From Rhodococcus sp. 14-1411-2a (GTDB lineage Bacteria > Actinomycetota > Actinomycetes > Mycobacteriales > Mycobacteriaceae), in the NCBI RefSeq assembly GCF_002259485.1, contig NZ_NPGA01000021.1:1-63903 (forward strand): a stretch of 63,903 nucleotides of DNA, written 5' to 3'. The position numbers and the translations under genes are program-made. The notes below the pieces were generated by a model. It did no database searches and had not been told where the DNA came from. It saw only the letters and a program-made list of their open reading frames with translations. This document shows, piece by piece, positions 1 to 7,485 of the stretch; the stretch's first letter is position 1, and each line of letters starts with the position of its first letter.

Positions 1-933
1 GGTGACCTGGACGCGCAGACCGGAGTCGGTGGCTACCGTGCCGGCGACAACTTGGTCGCCGTCGCTGCGGCGGACGGTGCGTGATTCGCCGGTGATCATG
101 GACTCGTCCATGCTCGCCGATCCGGAGACGATGGTGCCGTCCGCCGGTACTCGGCCGCCGGGGCGCACGACGACGACATCACCGCGCTGCAGCTCGGCCG
201 GGGACACCGGCACCACATCGTCGCCGTCGACGCGTTCGGCGGTGTCCGGGAGCAGCGCCGCCAGTGAGTCCAGAGCGGAGGTGGTCTGCGCGAGGGATCG
301 CATTTCGATCCAGTGCCCGAGCAGCATGATCACGATCAGCAGCGCCAGTTCCCACCAGAAGTCGAGCTGATGATCGAGCAGGCCGAGGCTCGCTCCCATC
401 GACGCGACGAATGCGACGGTGATCGCGAGGGCGATGAGCAGCATCATTCCCGGTGCACGGGAACGGATTTCGCTGACTGCGCCGGTGAGGAAGGGGGATC
501 CGCCCCAGGCGTACATCACGGTGCCGAGCGTCGGGGAGACCCAGGCGATCCACGACGCGTCCGGCAGTGAGTATCCGAGAAGCATCGCAAACATGTTCGA
601 TGCCACGATCACCGGAACGGCGAGGACCAGCATGATCCAGAACAGACGACGGAACATGCCGACGTGATCGCCGTGACCGACGTGATCGCCGTGACCGGCA
701 TGGCCACCGTGCCCGGTATGCCCTGTGTGTCCTCCGTGTTCGGAGTGCTCGCCGTGACCGACGTGATCGCCGTGACCGGCATGGCCACCGTGCCCGGTAT
801 GCCCTGTGTGTCCTCCGTGTTCGGAGTGCTCGCCGTGTCCGGTGTGGCCTGCGCTGCGTTCGGACGTGTCGTGCCCCGACTGCGCGCCAGCTCTCTTAGC
901 CGTTCCGACGTCAGAATGCGTGTGGTTGTTCAT
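1..933 (-). CDS. copB: His-rich P1B-type copper-translocating ATPase, 3' end cut by window edge
   Basis: Inner-membrane P1B ATPase, probably exporting copper. The 311 visible codons start at ATG 931-933 and run off the left edge. The N-terminus (about residues 1-92) is a His/Gly-rich metal-binding tail with 24 histidines. Membrane segments follow, from about MFRRLFWIMLVLAVPVIV through the LLIVIMLLGHWIEM helix. The actuator domain contains TGES (MITGESRTVRR) and the ...GDVVVVRPGGRVPADGTI stretch. The CPC/CPH membrane motif, DKTGT phosphorylation site and ATP domain lie outside the window, so the metal is inferred from copZ and the His-rich tail, which resembles CopB-type pumps. copZ lies 34 bp upstream on the same strand. 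A tandem 81-bp duplication lengthens the tail compared with the copy at the other end, which has 12 histidines in it. Confidence 0.9.
   Translation of the reverse strand, partial: MNNHTHSDVGTAKRAGAQSGHDTSERSAGHTGHGEHSEHGGHTGHTGHGGHAGHGDHVGHGEHSEHGGHTGHTGHGGHAGHGDHVGHGDHVGMFRRLFWIMLVLAVPVIVASNMFAMLLGYSLPDASWIAWVSPTLGTVMYAWGGSPFLTGAVSEIRSRAPGMMLLIALAITVAFVASMGASLGLLDHQLDFWWELALLIVIMLLGHWIEMRSLAQTTSALDSLAALLPDTAERVDGDDVVPVSPAELQRGDVVVVRPGGRVPADGTIVSGSASMDESMITGESRTVRRSDGDQVVAGTVATDSGLRVQVT
673..834 (-). repeat. Exact 81-bp tandem duplication in the His-rich tail of copB
   Basis: Positions 673-753 and 754-834 are identical. The unit is 81 bp, so the frame is kept; it encodes 27 residues with nine histidines (pattern HGEHSEHGG-HTGHTGHGG-HAGHGDHVG). 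The copB copy at the right end has no such duplication. Because the two units are identical, the expansion looks recent. Confidence 0.97.
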
Positions 934-967
934 CGCGAAATACCTCTTCCTGCAACGACTTCAGCGG

Positions 968-1198
968 TTACGCGGTAGGCGAATCTGCGGTTTGCGGTTC
1001 GGCTGCGTATCCGGCATCGCGAACGGCGGCAATGACCCGGGCGTGGTCGGGCTCGCCGATGCTCGTCACCGTCAGCGTTCCTGCCGACGCTGATGCTTCG
1101 ACCGTGTCGACCCCGACCACAGCACCGACTTCTTCCCGGACCGACGCTTCGCAGTGGCCGCAGGTCATGCCCGTGACTTTGTAGTGCGTGGTGATCAT
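968..1198 (-). CDS. copZ: Copper chaperone CopZ (HMA domain), copy 1
   Basis: Cytosolic copper chaperone of 76 residues, a single heavy-metal-associated domain. The Cu-binding motif is MTCGHC near residues 11-16, followed by EASVREEVGAV and the usual TVTS strand. It should hand Cu(I) to the adjacent ATPase, which starts 34 bp downstream. The start ATG (1196-1198) follows GGAGGAGCGCGAC-like ribosome-binding sequence. It differs from the right-end copy (62814-63044) at only a few residues, for example TSIGEPDHARV against TSADEPDHAQV, and has the same length. A TACCCCCTAGGGGTA palindrome just upstream suggests CsoR-type copper control, although no csoR gene is in the window. Confidence 0.96.
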   Translation of the reverse strand: MITTHYKVTGMTCGHCEASVREEVGAVVGVDTVEASASAGTLTVTSIGEPDHARVIAAVRDAGYAAEPQTADSPTA

Positions 1199-1222
1199 GT
1201 CGCGCTCCTCCGACTGTCTCTA

Positions 1223-1237
1223 TACCCCCTAGGGGTA
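1223..1237. promoter_or_regulatory. CsoR-like operator palindrome upstream of copZ copy 1
   Basis: TACCCCCTAGGGGTA is a near-perfect palindrome 24 bp upstream of copZ. C/G-tract palindromes of this form are known operators of CsoR-family Cu(I) repressors. A second element, CCATACCCCCTCCCCGTAT at 1256-1274, is conserved base for base in the right copy at 62739-62757 and may be part of the promoter or a second half-operator. No CsoR gene lies in the window. Confidence 0.7.
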
Positions 1238-1355
1238 TCTGGCTAACGTGTCAGACCATACCCCCTCCCCGTATGTTTCGGAAGGCCGTTGGCTGCGTCG
1301 AGCGGTTTACGAACCTGCGGCGACGACCGGTCCGTTGGCTGAACTTCGAATCGAG

Positions 1356-2288
1356 TCAGGGTGCAGTGGGGTCTACGTCGAATCGGCCAGGGTGCGCGGT
1401 CCTGACATAGCGCACCGCTGTGGTGGTGCCGATACCGAACACGGTCATCAGGGCAACCGGGTCGCCGCTGTGGGCGGCCTCGTCGAGGATGCGATCGACA
1501 CGCAGTTCGCGGGCGGTGATGCCGAGGTCACGGAATGGGCGGGTGATGTAGTGGCGACTGCCCGGCAGCGCGGTAGGCGCAGTCACCCGGGTAATCAGCA
1601 AGTACGGATTCGTGCTCGTCGGCCACCGACGCTGACGGTAGATCAGCCAGTCGCGGAGCACCTCGGCGGTGAACTCGTCCAACCAGAACGTGTGGCGGGT
1701 GTGTGGCCGGGTGACGGTTGCTCGTCCTGCCGAACGGTCGAGATGGTCGAGTCGGAAGCCGATGACCTCTTCGATCGTCAGCGCGTGGACCGCGACGAGC
1801 GCCAGAATCACCCGGTCATCGGGCCTGGTCAGCTGATCGAAGAGCCCATGTACGCGATCGGATCGTAACGGTCTGAGGATCCTGCGGGTGTACCGACCAG
1901 CGACCTCTCGGGCAGGGTCGGCGAAGATGCGACGTTCGCGTTTGAGTCCGCGAAAGAGCGACCTCAGGGCCGTGTGCACGTTATGTCTCGACTGCCCTGA
2001 GTGACGGCTGAGAGCGCGCTCGATGTCGACAGTATCGACAGATCGCAGACTTTGGTGTGTCTCAGCCCATTCCTGCAAGACCGGTAGCGCGAAATTGAGA
2101 TAGAGGGCAATCGTCACTGCCGTCAACGGTCTGGATTTACGTCGACCGCGGCCGCCCAGCGCAGTGACCCACGCCTGCACGTCGTCACGGAACTGCGCGG
2201 GTGTCTGCTCGATCATCCGTATCGTGCGCTCGGTGTGCCGGGCGGCATTGCGTGCCGCCACCCCATCGGCAGGGTTTCGTCCCGACAT
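1356..2288 (-). CDS. Degenerate tyrosine-recombinase-like protein, third gene of recombinase element
   Basis: 310 residues with the two-domain layout of tyrosine recombinases: an N-terminal core-binding-like helical region (to about residue 135) and a C-terminal catalytic-fold region. The catalytic set looks broken. The position of the first arginine reads ALTIEEVIGFRL (threonine near 171), no HxxR box is visible, but a C-terminal TTTAVRYVRTAHP segment resembles the Tyr-containing end (Y294). It may be an accessory DNA-binding partner, not an active enzyme. Its ATG overlaps the stop of the HTH gene by one base (TGATG), so translation is probably coupled. Three-gene recombinase operons occur in Tn554-like elements; assignment to that group is inference. 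Confidence 0.75.
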   Translation of the reverse strand: MSGRNPADGVAARNAARHTERTIRMIEQTPAQFRDDVQAWVTALGGRGRRKSRPLTAVTIALYLNFALPVLQEWAETHQSLRSVDTVDIERALSRHSGQSRHNVHTALRSLFRGLKRERRIFADPAREVAGRYTRRILRPLRSDRVHGLFDQLTRPDDRVILALVAVHALTIEEVIGFRLDHLDRSAGRATVTRPHTRHTFWLDEFTAEVLRDWLIYRQRRWPTSTNPYLLITRVTAPTALPGSRHYITRPFRDLGITARELRVDRILDEAAHSGDPVALMTVFGIGTTTAVRYVRTAHPGRFDVDPTAP

Positions 2289-2620
2289 CAGTTGGGAGGT
2301 GGAACGCGGCGGGCTCCGCGCTTCCGGGCCCCGGCAGTGGGTGCGGCAGGGCCCGACCGATCGCCGATTGCGCGTGCTGGAGCTGCGTCGAGATCCGCGT
2401 CGTGAACAGCTTCCGCCAGCATCAGATCACCGACAGTGCAGTTCAACGCCGCACAGATCTTGTCCAGGTCATCGAGTCGGATCGTGATCGGCGCCGAAGA
2501 CCACAGGGCCGCAGTCTTGCTCAATGACGGATGGAAGTCGACCTGCTCGAATGCTTTGAGCAGCTGCGTCGGACGCCAGATGTCGCGTTGCGCCGCAACC
2601 ATGCGCAAATTCCATTTCAT
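2288..2620 (-). CDS. Cro/C1-type helix-turn-helix protein, middle gene of recombinase element
   Basis: 110 residues. Residues 1-70 look like a compact XRE/HTH fold of the HTH_26 kind, with the ITIRLDDLDKICAALNCTVG segment matching the last helices of that domain. The C-terminal 40 residues are Arg/Ala/Pro-rich and probably disordered. It starts 3 bp after the stop of the intact recombinase and runs into the degenerate recombinase, so all three form one transcript. Likely roles are regulation of the element or assistance in synapsis; neither can be decided from sequence. Confidence 0.8.
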   Translation of the reverse strand: MKWNLRMVAAQRDIWRPTQLLKAFEQVDFHPSLSKTAALWSSAPITIRLDDLDKICAALNCTVGDLMLAEAVHDADLDAAPARAIGDRSGPAAPTAGARKRGARRVPPPN

Positions 2621-2623
2621 CTT

Positions 2624-3781
2624 CTAATTCTCCGTACTCAAGCGCCGCACGGCGCGTTGTGTCGACTCGATGACGGACCGTTCCGGGTCGGCTCCTGCCG
2701 ACGCCAGATAGCCCACAGTGGTGCTTGCCCATTCGTGACCGAGCATCTTCTGCACATCCCACAAGGGCATTCCTCGTTGGTAGTTGTGGGTAGCGCAGGC
2801 ATGACGCAACAGATGGGGGTAGAGCTCGCGCACCGGGCCGTTGAGGTGATGGTGCGATGCAGCTTTGAGATTGCGGCGAAATGTCGAGGGTTGAATGGCG
2901 GGTGCAACGGCGAGGTTGAGCGCCGCGACGGCGGTCGGCAAGCGTTCCGATGGCCACAACGGTGCGCCCGCGTCGGTCGGGTCGTCGCAGAACTCGCCCC
3001 GGACCTGCTCGAGATACCACCACAGCAGCTCTCTCCCCTCTTCGAAGAGAAAAGCTTGCCGTTCGCGTGGACCCGATCCGCGGGCACCCTTACCCACGAC
3101 GACGAAGCGGCCCCACTGTCCCGCTTCCCAATGGATGTCGCCGATCTTCACCGCACACAGCTCCGACGCCCGCACACCGGACAAGTACGCAATCTTCGCC
3201 ATGGTGTAGTCGCGTGCGCTCACGTGGTACTTGCGAGAGCGTGGCAGGGCGTCTCTCCAGTCGGCGAAGAACGCTGTCATCGCTCGTCGAGTGGGAGGAA
3301 TCCGCAGCGCGAAATCACCCCTGTGCCTCGGCCGGTTGAACGGGTCGACCGGTGACTCGACACCGACGCCGAACGCTCGGAGCAGCTCGCCGGCGTAGCG
3401 GTGCTCGAGGAATCGGTAGTAGTTGTCGATCTGAACTGTCTTCTTGCGGATGGTTGCGTGACTGCGTTTGCCGGGACCGGCGAAGTACTGATCGAACTGC
3501 TGCTGGGTCAATCGCCATGGCACGCAATCGAAGTAATCGCATATCTCGATCACGGGATACATGATTCTCTGCAACGTCGCGGGGCTCAGACCCGCCACAT
3601 CTCTGGCCCATCCGTATTCGACCAGCGTGTTACGGAAGAAGTCGTGTTCGTCGTCCCCTGACGCCGACGCCAGCCGCTGCAGCGATTCGACGTCCGCAAG
3701 TTCCCCGCTGCCGACCCGCGCGGCACTCGATGCGCCGTCGGCAGCGATACGTCGCTGCCGACGAGTAGCGAAATCTGACAC
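2624..3781 (-). CDS. Tyrosine recombinase/integrase, intact catalytic set
   Basis: 385 residues. The N-terminal SAM-like core-binding domain covers roughly residues 45-135. The catalytic domain shows a full set: R204 in GVRASEL, K231 in VVVGKGARGSG, H323 and R326 in HLLRH, H349 in GHEW and Y358 in TTVGYLA. It should cut and join DNA through a 3'-phosphotyrosine. It is first in a three-gene operon with an HTH protein and a degenerate recombinase. Downstream of the operon lies the copper module; upstream lies a 5'-truncated ligase gene, which fits the element having inserted beside or into it. Confidence 0.93.
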   Translation of the reverse strand: MSDFATRRQRRIAADGASSAARVGSGELADVESLQRLASASGDDEHDFFRNTLVEYGWARDVAGLSPATLQRIMYPVIEICDYFDCVPWRLTQQQFDQYFAGPGKRSHATIRKKTVQIDNYYRFLEHRYAGELLRAFGVGVESPVDPFNRPRHRGDFALRIPPTRRAMTAFFADWRDALPRSRKYHVSARDYTMAKIAYLSGVRASELCAVKIGDIHWEAGQWGRFVVVGKGARGSGPRERQAFLFEEGRELLWWYLEQVRGEFCDDPTDAGAPLWPSERLPTAVAALNLAVAPAIQPSTFRRNLKAASHHHLNGPVRELYPHLLRHACATHNYQRGMPLWDVQKMLGHEWASTTVGYLASAGADPERSVIESTQRAVRRLSTEN

Positions 3782-3795
3782 GAACAGTGAACTTA

Positions 3796-3810
3796 TGCGA
3801 GGAACTCGCA
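3796..3810. promoter_or_regulatory. TGCGAG-GAA-CTCGCA inverted repeat at head of recombinase operon
   Basis: Perfect 6-bp arms with a 3-bp spacer lie 15 bp upstream of the recombinase start, at the junction with the truncated ligase. This could be a recombinase core site or an operator for the HTH protein. Position and symmetry are seen; function is inference. Confidence 0.4.
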
Positions 3811-3971
3811 GAATCTACGAGTAACTGATGAAATTTGAGCGACCACGGAATGAAGAAGAATCGTTGCTCTGACCAGGGAACCTGGGCTTACACCGGTTCC
3901 TGGCAGCCGATCGAACCCGTGCGGACTCCAGTGGCCAACGTGGGGTCAGCGTTGTCGACGGCGCATCGCGG

Positions 3972-4808
3972 GTGAAGCTGTTCTCGCGCAACGGAAACGA
4001 CATATCCGCCTCGTTCCCGGATGTGGCGGCGGCGTTGTCGGAGACGACGGCGGGTCGATCGATGATCCTTGACGGCGAGTTGGTGGCACTGGATTCGGGC
4101 GGTCGGCCCGATTTCGGGTTGCTGCAACGCCGAATGCATGTCGCGCGGCCGTCGGCGGCGTTGCTGCGGTCGACCCCGGTGACGTATTTCGTCTTCGATG
4201 TCCTCGACGTCGACGGCGAATCGGTCCGGACGCTGCCCTACACGCAGCGCCGTGCGCTGCTCGAAGGTCTCGGCGTGGCCGACGGGCGGCGAGTGCAGGT
4301 GCCGCCGACTATGACGGGAATCGACGGCGAGACGTTGATGGGCATTGCCGCCGACAACGGTATCGAGGGGGTCGTGGCGAAGAAGGCTGAGTCGGTGTAC
4401 CGATCGGGGATCCGGTCGCCGTCGTGGATCAAGGTACCGATCCGGAACACACGCGAAGGCGTGATTTGCGGATGGGTTCCGACGGGCGGCCGCGCTGGCG
4501 GGACACTGGCGGCGCTGCTCCTCGGAGCGTACGACGAGGCGGGCGAGTTGGTCTACATCGGTCGTGTGGGAACGGGTTTCACTGATCGGATGCGCCGTGA
4601 GCTGCGGAGCGCGCTTGCTGATCGCACTCGTTCGGACAGTGCGCTGCACGGTCCGGTTCCGCGCGCCGACACGGTCGGGGTGTCGTGGGTGGCACCGGAA
4701 TTGGTGGCGACCGTGGAATATCGCGAACAATCGGCAACGGGGCGTTTACGGCATCCCGCATTCAAAGGAATCCGATCCGATATCGCTCCCCATGATGTCG
4801 TGACTTGA
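3972..4808 (+). pseudogene. ATP-dependent DNA ligase (LigC/LigD ligase domain), 5'-truncated, catalytic lysine missing
   Basis: The reading frame matches the LigD/LigC ligase module from motif III on: SRNGNDIS, MILDGELVALD (motif III), VTYFVFDVLDVDG, GIEGVVAKKAESVYR (motif IV), SWIKVPI (motif V) and an OB-fold domain ending in RLRHPAFKGIRSD. The adenylation motif KxDG that belongs about 20 residues upstream is absent. The frame upstream is open for only about 100 bp from a TGA at 3873-3875 and does not encode it. Without that lysine the protein cannot form the ligase-AMP intermediate. The break lies next to the recombinase element, so deletion on insertion is likely. The GTG at 3972 is simply the first possible start. 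Confidence 0.8.
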
Positions 4809-4898
4809 AAGGGTGCAGCTCATCGCCACATTCGTTGGTTACGCTGGCCGGGTATCCGAGTCCGTAGGCATTGTGTGTGATCGAAGGGTTTTTCGGCT

Positions 4899-5267
4899 GT
4901 GGCCAAACGAGTGACAACCCAATTGGTGGACGATATCGACGGGTCGGTCATCGACGACGAATCCGGCGAAACGATCGAATTCGCGGTCAACGGTGTCGAG
5001 TATGTGATCGACCTGAAAGCGAAGAACGCCACCGAGTTTCACAGGAAGCTCGACTACTACATCGAGCATTCGACGCGGGTCGGTGGCCGCAAGCGTAAGC
5101 CCTCCCCCGCCGGCGCGGCGACGCCCGCGAAGACCGGGACACCGGCCACGCGTGATCCGGCGCAGACACGCGCGATCCGGCAGTGGGCGGCCGACGAGGG
5201 TTACGAGATCAGCGATCGCGGTCGGATCCCCGCTGCGATCGAAGAGGCGTACAACTCAGCCCACTGA
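4899..5267 (+). CDS. lsr2: Lsr2 nucleoid-associated xenogeneic silencer
   Basis: 122 residues, usual length for Lsr2. The N-terminal dimerisation domain (about 1-65) starts AKRVTTQLVDDIDG and includes the FAVNGVEYVIDL strands. A basic Pro/Ala/Thr linker follows. The C-terminal DNA-binding domain has IRQWAADEGYEISDRGRIP, whose RGR loop enters AT-rich minor groove as an AT-hook-like motif. Lsr2 bridges AT-rich horizontally acquired DNA and silences it. A plasmid copy may soften the effect of the plasmid on host regulation. The GTG start is set by the conserved MAKRV-like N-terminus. It lies 90 bp after the ligase remnant. Confidence 0.96.
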   Translation: MAKRVTTQLVDDIDGSVIDDESGETIEFAVNGVEYVIDLKAKNATEFHRKLDYYIEHSTRVGGRKRKPSPAGAATPAKTGTPATRDPAQTRAIRQWAADEGYEISDRGRIPAAIEEAYNSAH

Positions 5268-5308
5268 GTACCGCGACCCTGTCGGTGGTCGGCCCTACAG
5301 TGTCGCGT

Positions 5309-5680
5309 GTGAGCGAGTGCGAGTCCGTCGACGCGGCTGCGGTGCCCAATAACGTGCTCGACGAGCTCGCCGAGGTTCTGATCGACAGGCTCGATCAACT
5401 ACTCGATCGGTTGACCGACCGGGCGTTGGCCGCGCCGACACCAGGGTCGGCTGCGTGGGAGTCGGAGTGGAGCATCCGCAATACGGAGACCGGCCGCGCC
5501 CGTGAACGCGAACGCTCTCGGATTCGCGCCGAATTGGTACGACGAGCAGGTGCCGGCCTCGGCACAGTCGGCTCCGCTCCCCCGGTTGCTTCGCCGCCCC
5601 TCGCCGATTCGGTGCCCCGATCACGCAGAGTGCGTGCAGCTCGTCGTCGCGTCGACGAGGCACAGCTCGCGTTCTTCTGA
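5309..5680 (+). CDS. Hypothetical protein, Arg-rich, downstream of lsr2
   Basis: About 123 residues from GTG 5309 (GTG 5300 is an alternative). The N-terminal third is acidic and helical (VLDELAEVLIDRLDQLLDRLTDRALA), followed by a Trp-containing segment (WESEWSIRNTETGR) and an Arg/Ala-rich tail ending AQLAFF. No family is recognised. It starts 41 bp after lsr2 on the same strand and could be co-transcribed. The high-GC frame makes a spurious ORF possible. Confidence 0.45.
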   Translation: MSECESVDAAAVPNNVLDELAEVLIDRLDQLLDRLTDRALAAPTPGSAAWESEWSIRNTETGRARERERSRIRAELVRRAGAGLGTVGSAPPVASPPLADSVPRSRRVRAARRRVDEAQLAFF

Positions 5681-5758
5681 GATCAGCTGTTCAATTGCTT
5701 TCTTGCTGCTCTCGCGGACTGGTGTGGCGAGTTCGTGCGCACCTTCTGTGTCATCGCG

Positions 5759-6181
5759 CTAATTCGAGGCGGTCGCTGTCACCGTAGGTGGAAGCGCATC
5801 GACCATGGCGGCTACTTCGGCGTCCGATAGATCTTGGTCTGCGTCGGGCGGGGCGGGAATCATCTTTCGCAGGCGGTCAGGCTGAAAGGTGCTTTCGAGG
5901 AGCTCTACGGCACGGTAGATGATGGTTTCTTCGATGTGTTGGACGTGGTCGATGAGCCAGCCTTGAATTTCGTCTGGTCCCTCGACGTGGGGGCCGAAAA
6001 GGCGTCTTAACGCCTCAGGCTTGTACCCCCAGTCGATCAGCTCGGTAGCTGTGAACCAGCGGCCGGTGGGTCCGGGGGCCCAGTCTTCGTGGCCGTAGTG
6101 CGGGTCCGCCTCGTTGGTTGGACCTGGTTGTTCATCACGGGCAGGGTCTTTGGCGTCGTCGGGGATCCTGGTATCCGACAT
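5759..6181 (-). CDS. Hypothetical acidic protein at the 3' end of the T4SS operon
   Basis: 140 residues from ATG 6179-6181, chosen because AAGGAGAG lies at the right distance. The first 45 residues are acidic, Pro/Asp-rich and probably disordered. The rest (WFTATELIDWGYKPEALRRL ... VQHIEETIIYRAVELLES) looks helical. No family is recognised and no membrane segment is seen. It follows the conjugation genes with a gap of about 100 bp and is likely the last gene of that transcript. Confidence 0.7.
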   Translation of the reverse strand: MSDTRIPDDAKDPARDEQPGPTNEADPHYGHEDWAPGPTGRWFTATELIDWGYKPEALRRLFGPHVEGPDEIQGWLIDHVQHIEETIIYRAVELLESTFQPDRLRKMIPAPPDADQDLSDAEVAAMVDALPPTVTATASN

Positions 6182-6284
6182 TGTGGTCTCTCCTTGTTCG
6201 ATCTTCTCTGGTGTGGCGTTTCTGTCGTGGCCCATGGGTACCCTCGTCTTCTGCGCTCGCGGTTGATGGTGTCTGCCGGCACCT

Positions 6285-6833
6285 CTACCGGCTGGCGTTG
6301 TCCAGGCGGTAGTTCGCGACTTTCCAACCGTGGTCCGTGCGTTCGAGGTCGACGGTGGCCGTGTATGCGGTGTACGGGGTGATCTCGCCGCTGGTGTGCT
6401 GCACGGTCTGCGAGATCACAACTGGGACAGTGGCTTTGCCGGTGCCTATGGAGGGCTCGCCGTCGAGTGTGGTGATTGCGGTGACGATGTCGCTGCTGCG
6501 GGACCACGCGGACCACTCCGACATCGGTTGCGGCGCTGGAATCGGGCGTGCTGCGGCCGCGGTGGCCATCGGCCCTGTGAGGTTGTCTCGCTGCTCGTGC
6601 AGGGCTTCCCACGGTGAATCCTGTACTGCTGGTTGCCATGTGTACACACCGGACATGACGGACGTTGCTACTCCGGCCGGGTCCGTGGCCGAGGGGTCGA
6701 TGGCAATTCCGGCGTCGGTGCCCGCACGCGGGGGTGTGTCCGAACCACGTGAGAAGAACACGATTGCGGCGGCTATGGTCACCGCGCCGACGATGCCGAA
6801 GCACGCGAGAACGATTGTCGCTGTGCGGTTCAT
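6285..6833 (-). CDS. Single-pass membrane protein, VirB8/TcpC-like, T4SS operon
   Basis: 182 residues. One membrane segment lies at about 5-27 (TIVLACFGIVGAVTIAAAIVFF), then an extracytoplasmic domain of about 150 residues. The end of that domain (TATVDLERTDHGWKVANYRLD) resembles the last strands of NTF2-like folds found in VirB8/TcpC conjugation proteins. Two other proteins of this operon (14436-15272 and 15269-15907) have the same layout. Assignment to VirB8-like is by layout, not by a clear motif. The ATG overlaps the stop of the preceding 46-residue gene (ATGA). Confidence 0.75.
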   Translation of the reverse strand: MNRTATIVLACFGIVGAVTIAAAIVFFSRGSDTPPRAGTDAGIAIDPSATDPAGVATSVMSGVYTWQPAVQDSPWEALHEQRDNLTGPMATAAAARPIPAPQPMSEWSAWSRSSDIVTAITTLDGEPSIGTGKATVPVVISQTVQHTSGEITPYTAYTATVDLERTDHGWKVANYRLDNASR

Positions 6834-6970
6834 CTCGAGCGTTCCTGGGAATCGAGTGCATCGGCTGGATCGGTGTCGGAAATTTGTCCCAGTGCAGCGG
6901 CTTTGGCGATGACTTCGAGCCAGCCGGTGACGGGTCCGTGGGTGTCGGTGCGGTCGAGGATGTGTGCCAT
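6830..6970 (-). CDS. 46-residue peptide, T4SS operon
   Basis: Reading from ATG 6970 gives MAHILDRTDTHGPVTGWLEV and so on to SQERSR and TGA. GAAGGAGC lies directly upstream and its stop overlaps the next ATG by four bases, so it is probably translated and coupled. The peptide is soluble and slightly acidic, with one likely amphipathic helix (GWLEVIAKAAALGQI). No family is recognised. Confidence 0.65.
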   Translation of the reverse strand: MAHILDRTDTHGPVTGWLEVIAKAAALGQISDTDPADALDSQERSR

Positions 6971-7045
6971 GTCTGTGCTCCTTCGATTCGATGATGGTCA
7001 GTGTCGCAACGGGTACCGACACATCTGCGCGGGTCGGCGGTTGCT

Positions 7046-7447
7046 CTATCCGAGGATGTTGACTCCCGCAGCGGCGAACACGCTGACAGTCCAGATCGCC
7101 CACATCGCCAGGAGAGTCGATGCCACAGCGATTGCTTTCTTCAGGGCGGTGACCGTCCAGTTCCTACCCCGCATGTAGTCGATTCCGACCGCCAACACAC
7201 TCCCGATAGCCAGGGCGACGGTGACCACGATGATCGCCCACCATCCCTGGCCGAGGGCGTCCTCTGTTGCTTCGAGGCGGCCGGCGTTCTCTTCGATGGT
7301 GTCTGCGGACGGTAGGACCCAATTCGCTACGGGAACGGACCAGGCCAGCCAGATGACGACTGCGGTCACGCCGAGCGCGACGAGCGCTCGGTGCACGTCG
7401 TGGGGTCCCAATTCGTATGCCGTGCGGTGGGGTGTGCTGGTGGCCAT
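7046..7447 (-). CDS. Small polytopic membrane protein, T4SS operon
   Basis: 133 residues from ATG 7445-7447 preceded by AAGGAGACAA. Three membrane segments are predicted by eye: ALVALGVTAVVIWLAWSV near 20-40, GWWAIIVVTVALAIGSVLAV near 68-88 and TLLAMWAIWTVSVFAAAGV near the C-terminus. A helical acidic stretch (DTIEENAGRLEATEDAL) lies between the first two. No family is recognised. It sits 38 bp downstream of the murein hydrolase gene and is probably a channel accessory. Confidence 0.75.
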   Translation of the reverse strand: MATSTPHRTAYELGPHDVHRALVALGVTAVVIWLAWSVPVANWVLPSADTIEENAGRLEATEDALGQGWWAIIVVTVALAIGSVLAVGIDYMRGRNWTVTALKKAIAVASTLLAMWAIWTVSVFAAAGVNILG

Positions 7448-7485
7448 GGCCGTTGTCTCCTTCGGTCGTGCGTGGTCGGTGAGGG

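Larger units (their letters stand above)
1..1285. repeat. Left arm of a long inverted repeat (copper module copy 1)
   Basis: This arm carries copZ and the 5' part of a His-rich P-type ATPase gene. It is the inverted, slightly diverged counterpart of 62728-63903. Similarity starts near the GGAAGG at 1280-1285, covers the regulatory region and both genes, and runs to the window edge. Bases 1-99 are identical to the complement of the last 99 bases. Divergence is greater in the regulatory region and the His-rich codons than in the transporter codons. I infer an ancestral duplication of one copper cassette in opposite orientation. Confidence 0.9.

Noticed and set aside
1248..1868. Long plus-strand frame opposite the degenerate recombinase
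   Set aside because: It is an antisense shadow in high-GC DNA; the minus-strand gene has recognisable recombinase-like layout and coupling to its neighbours.
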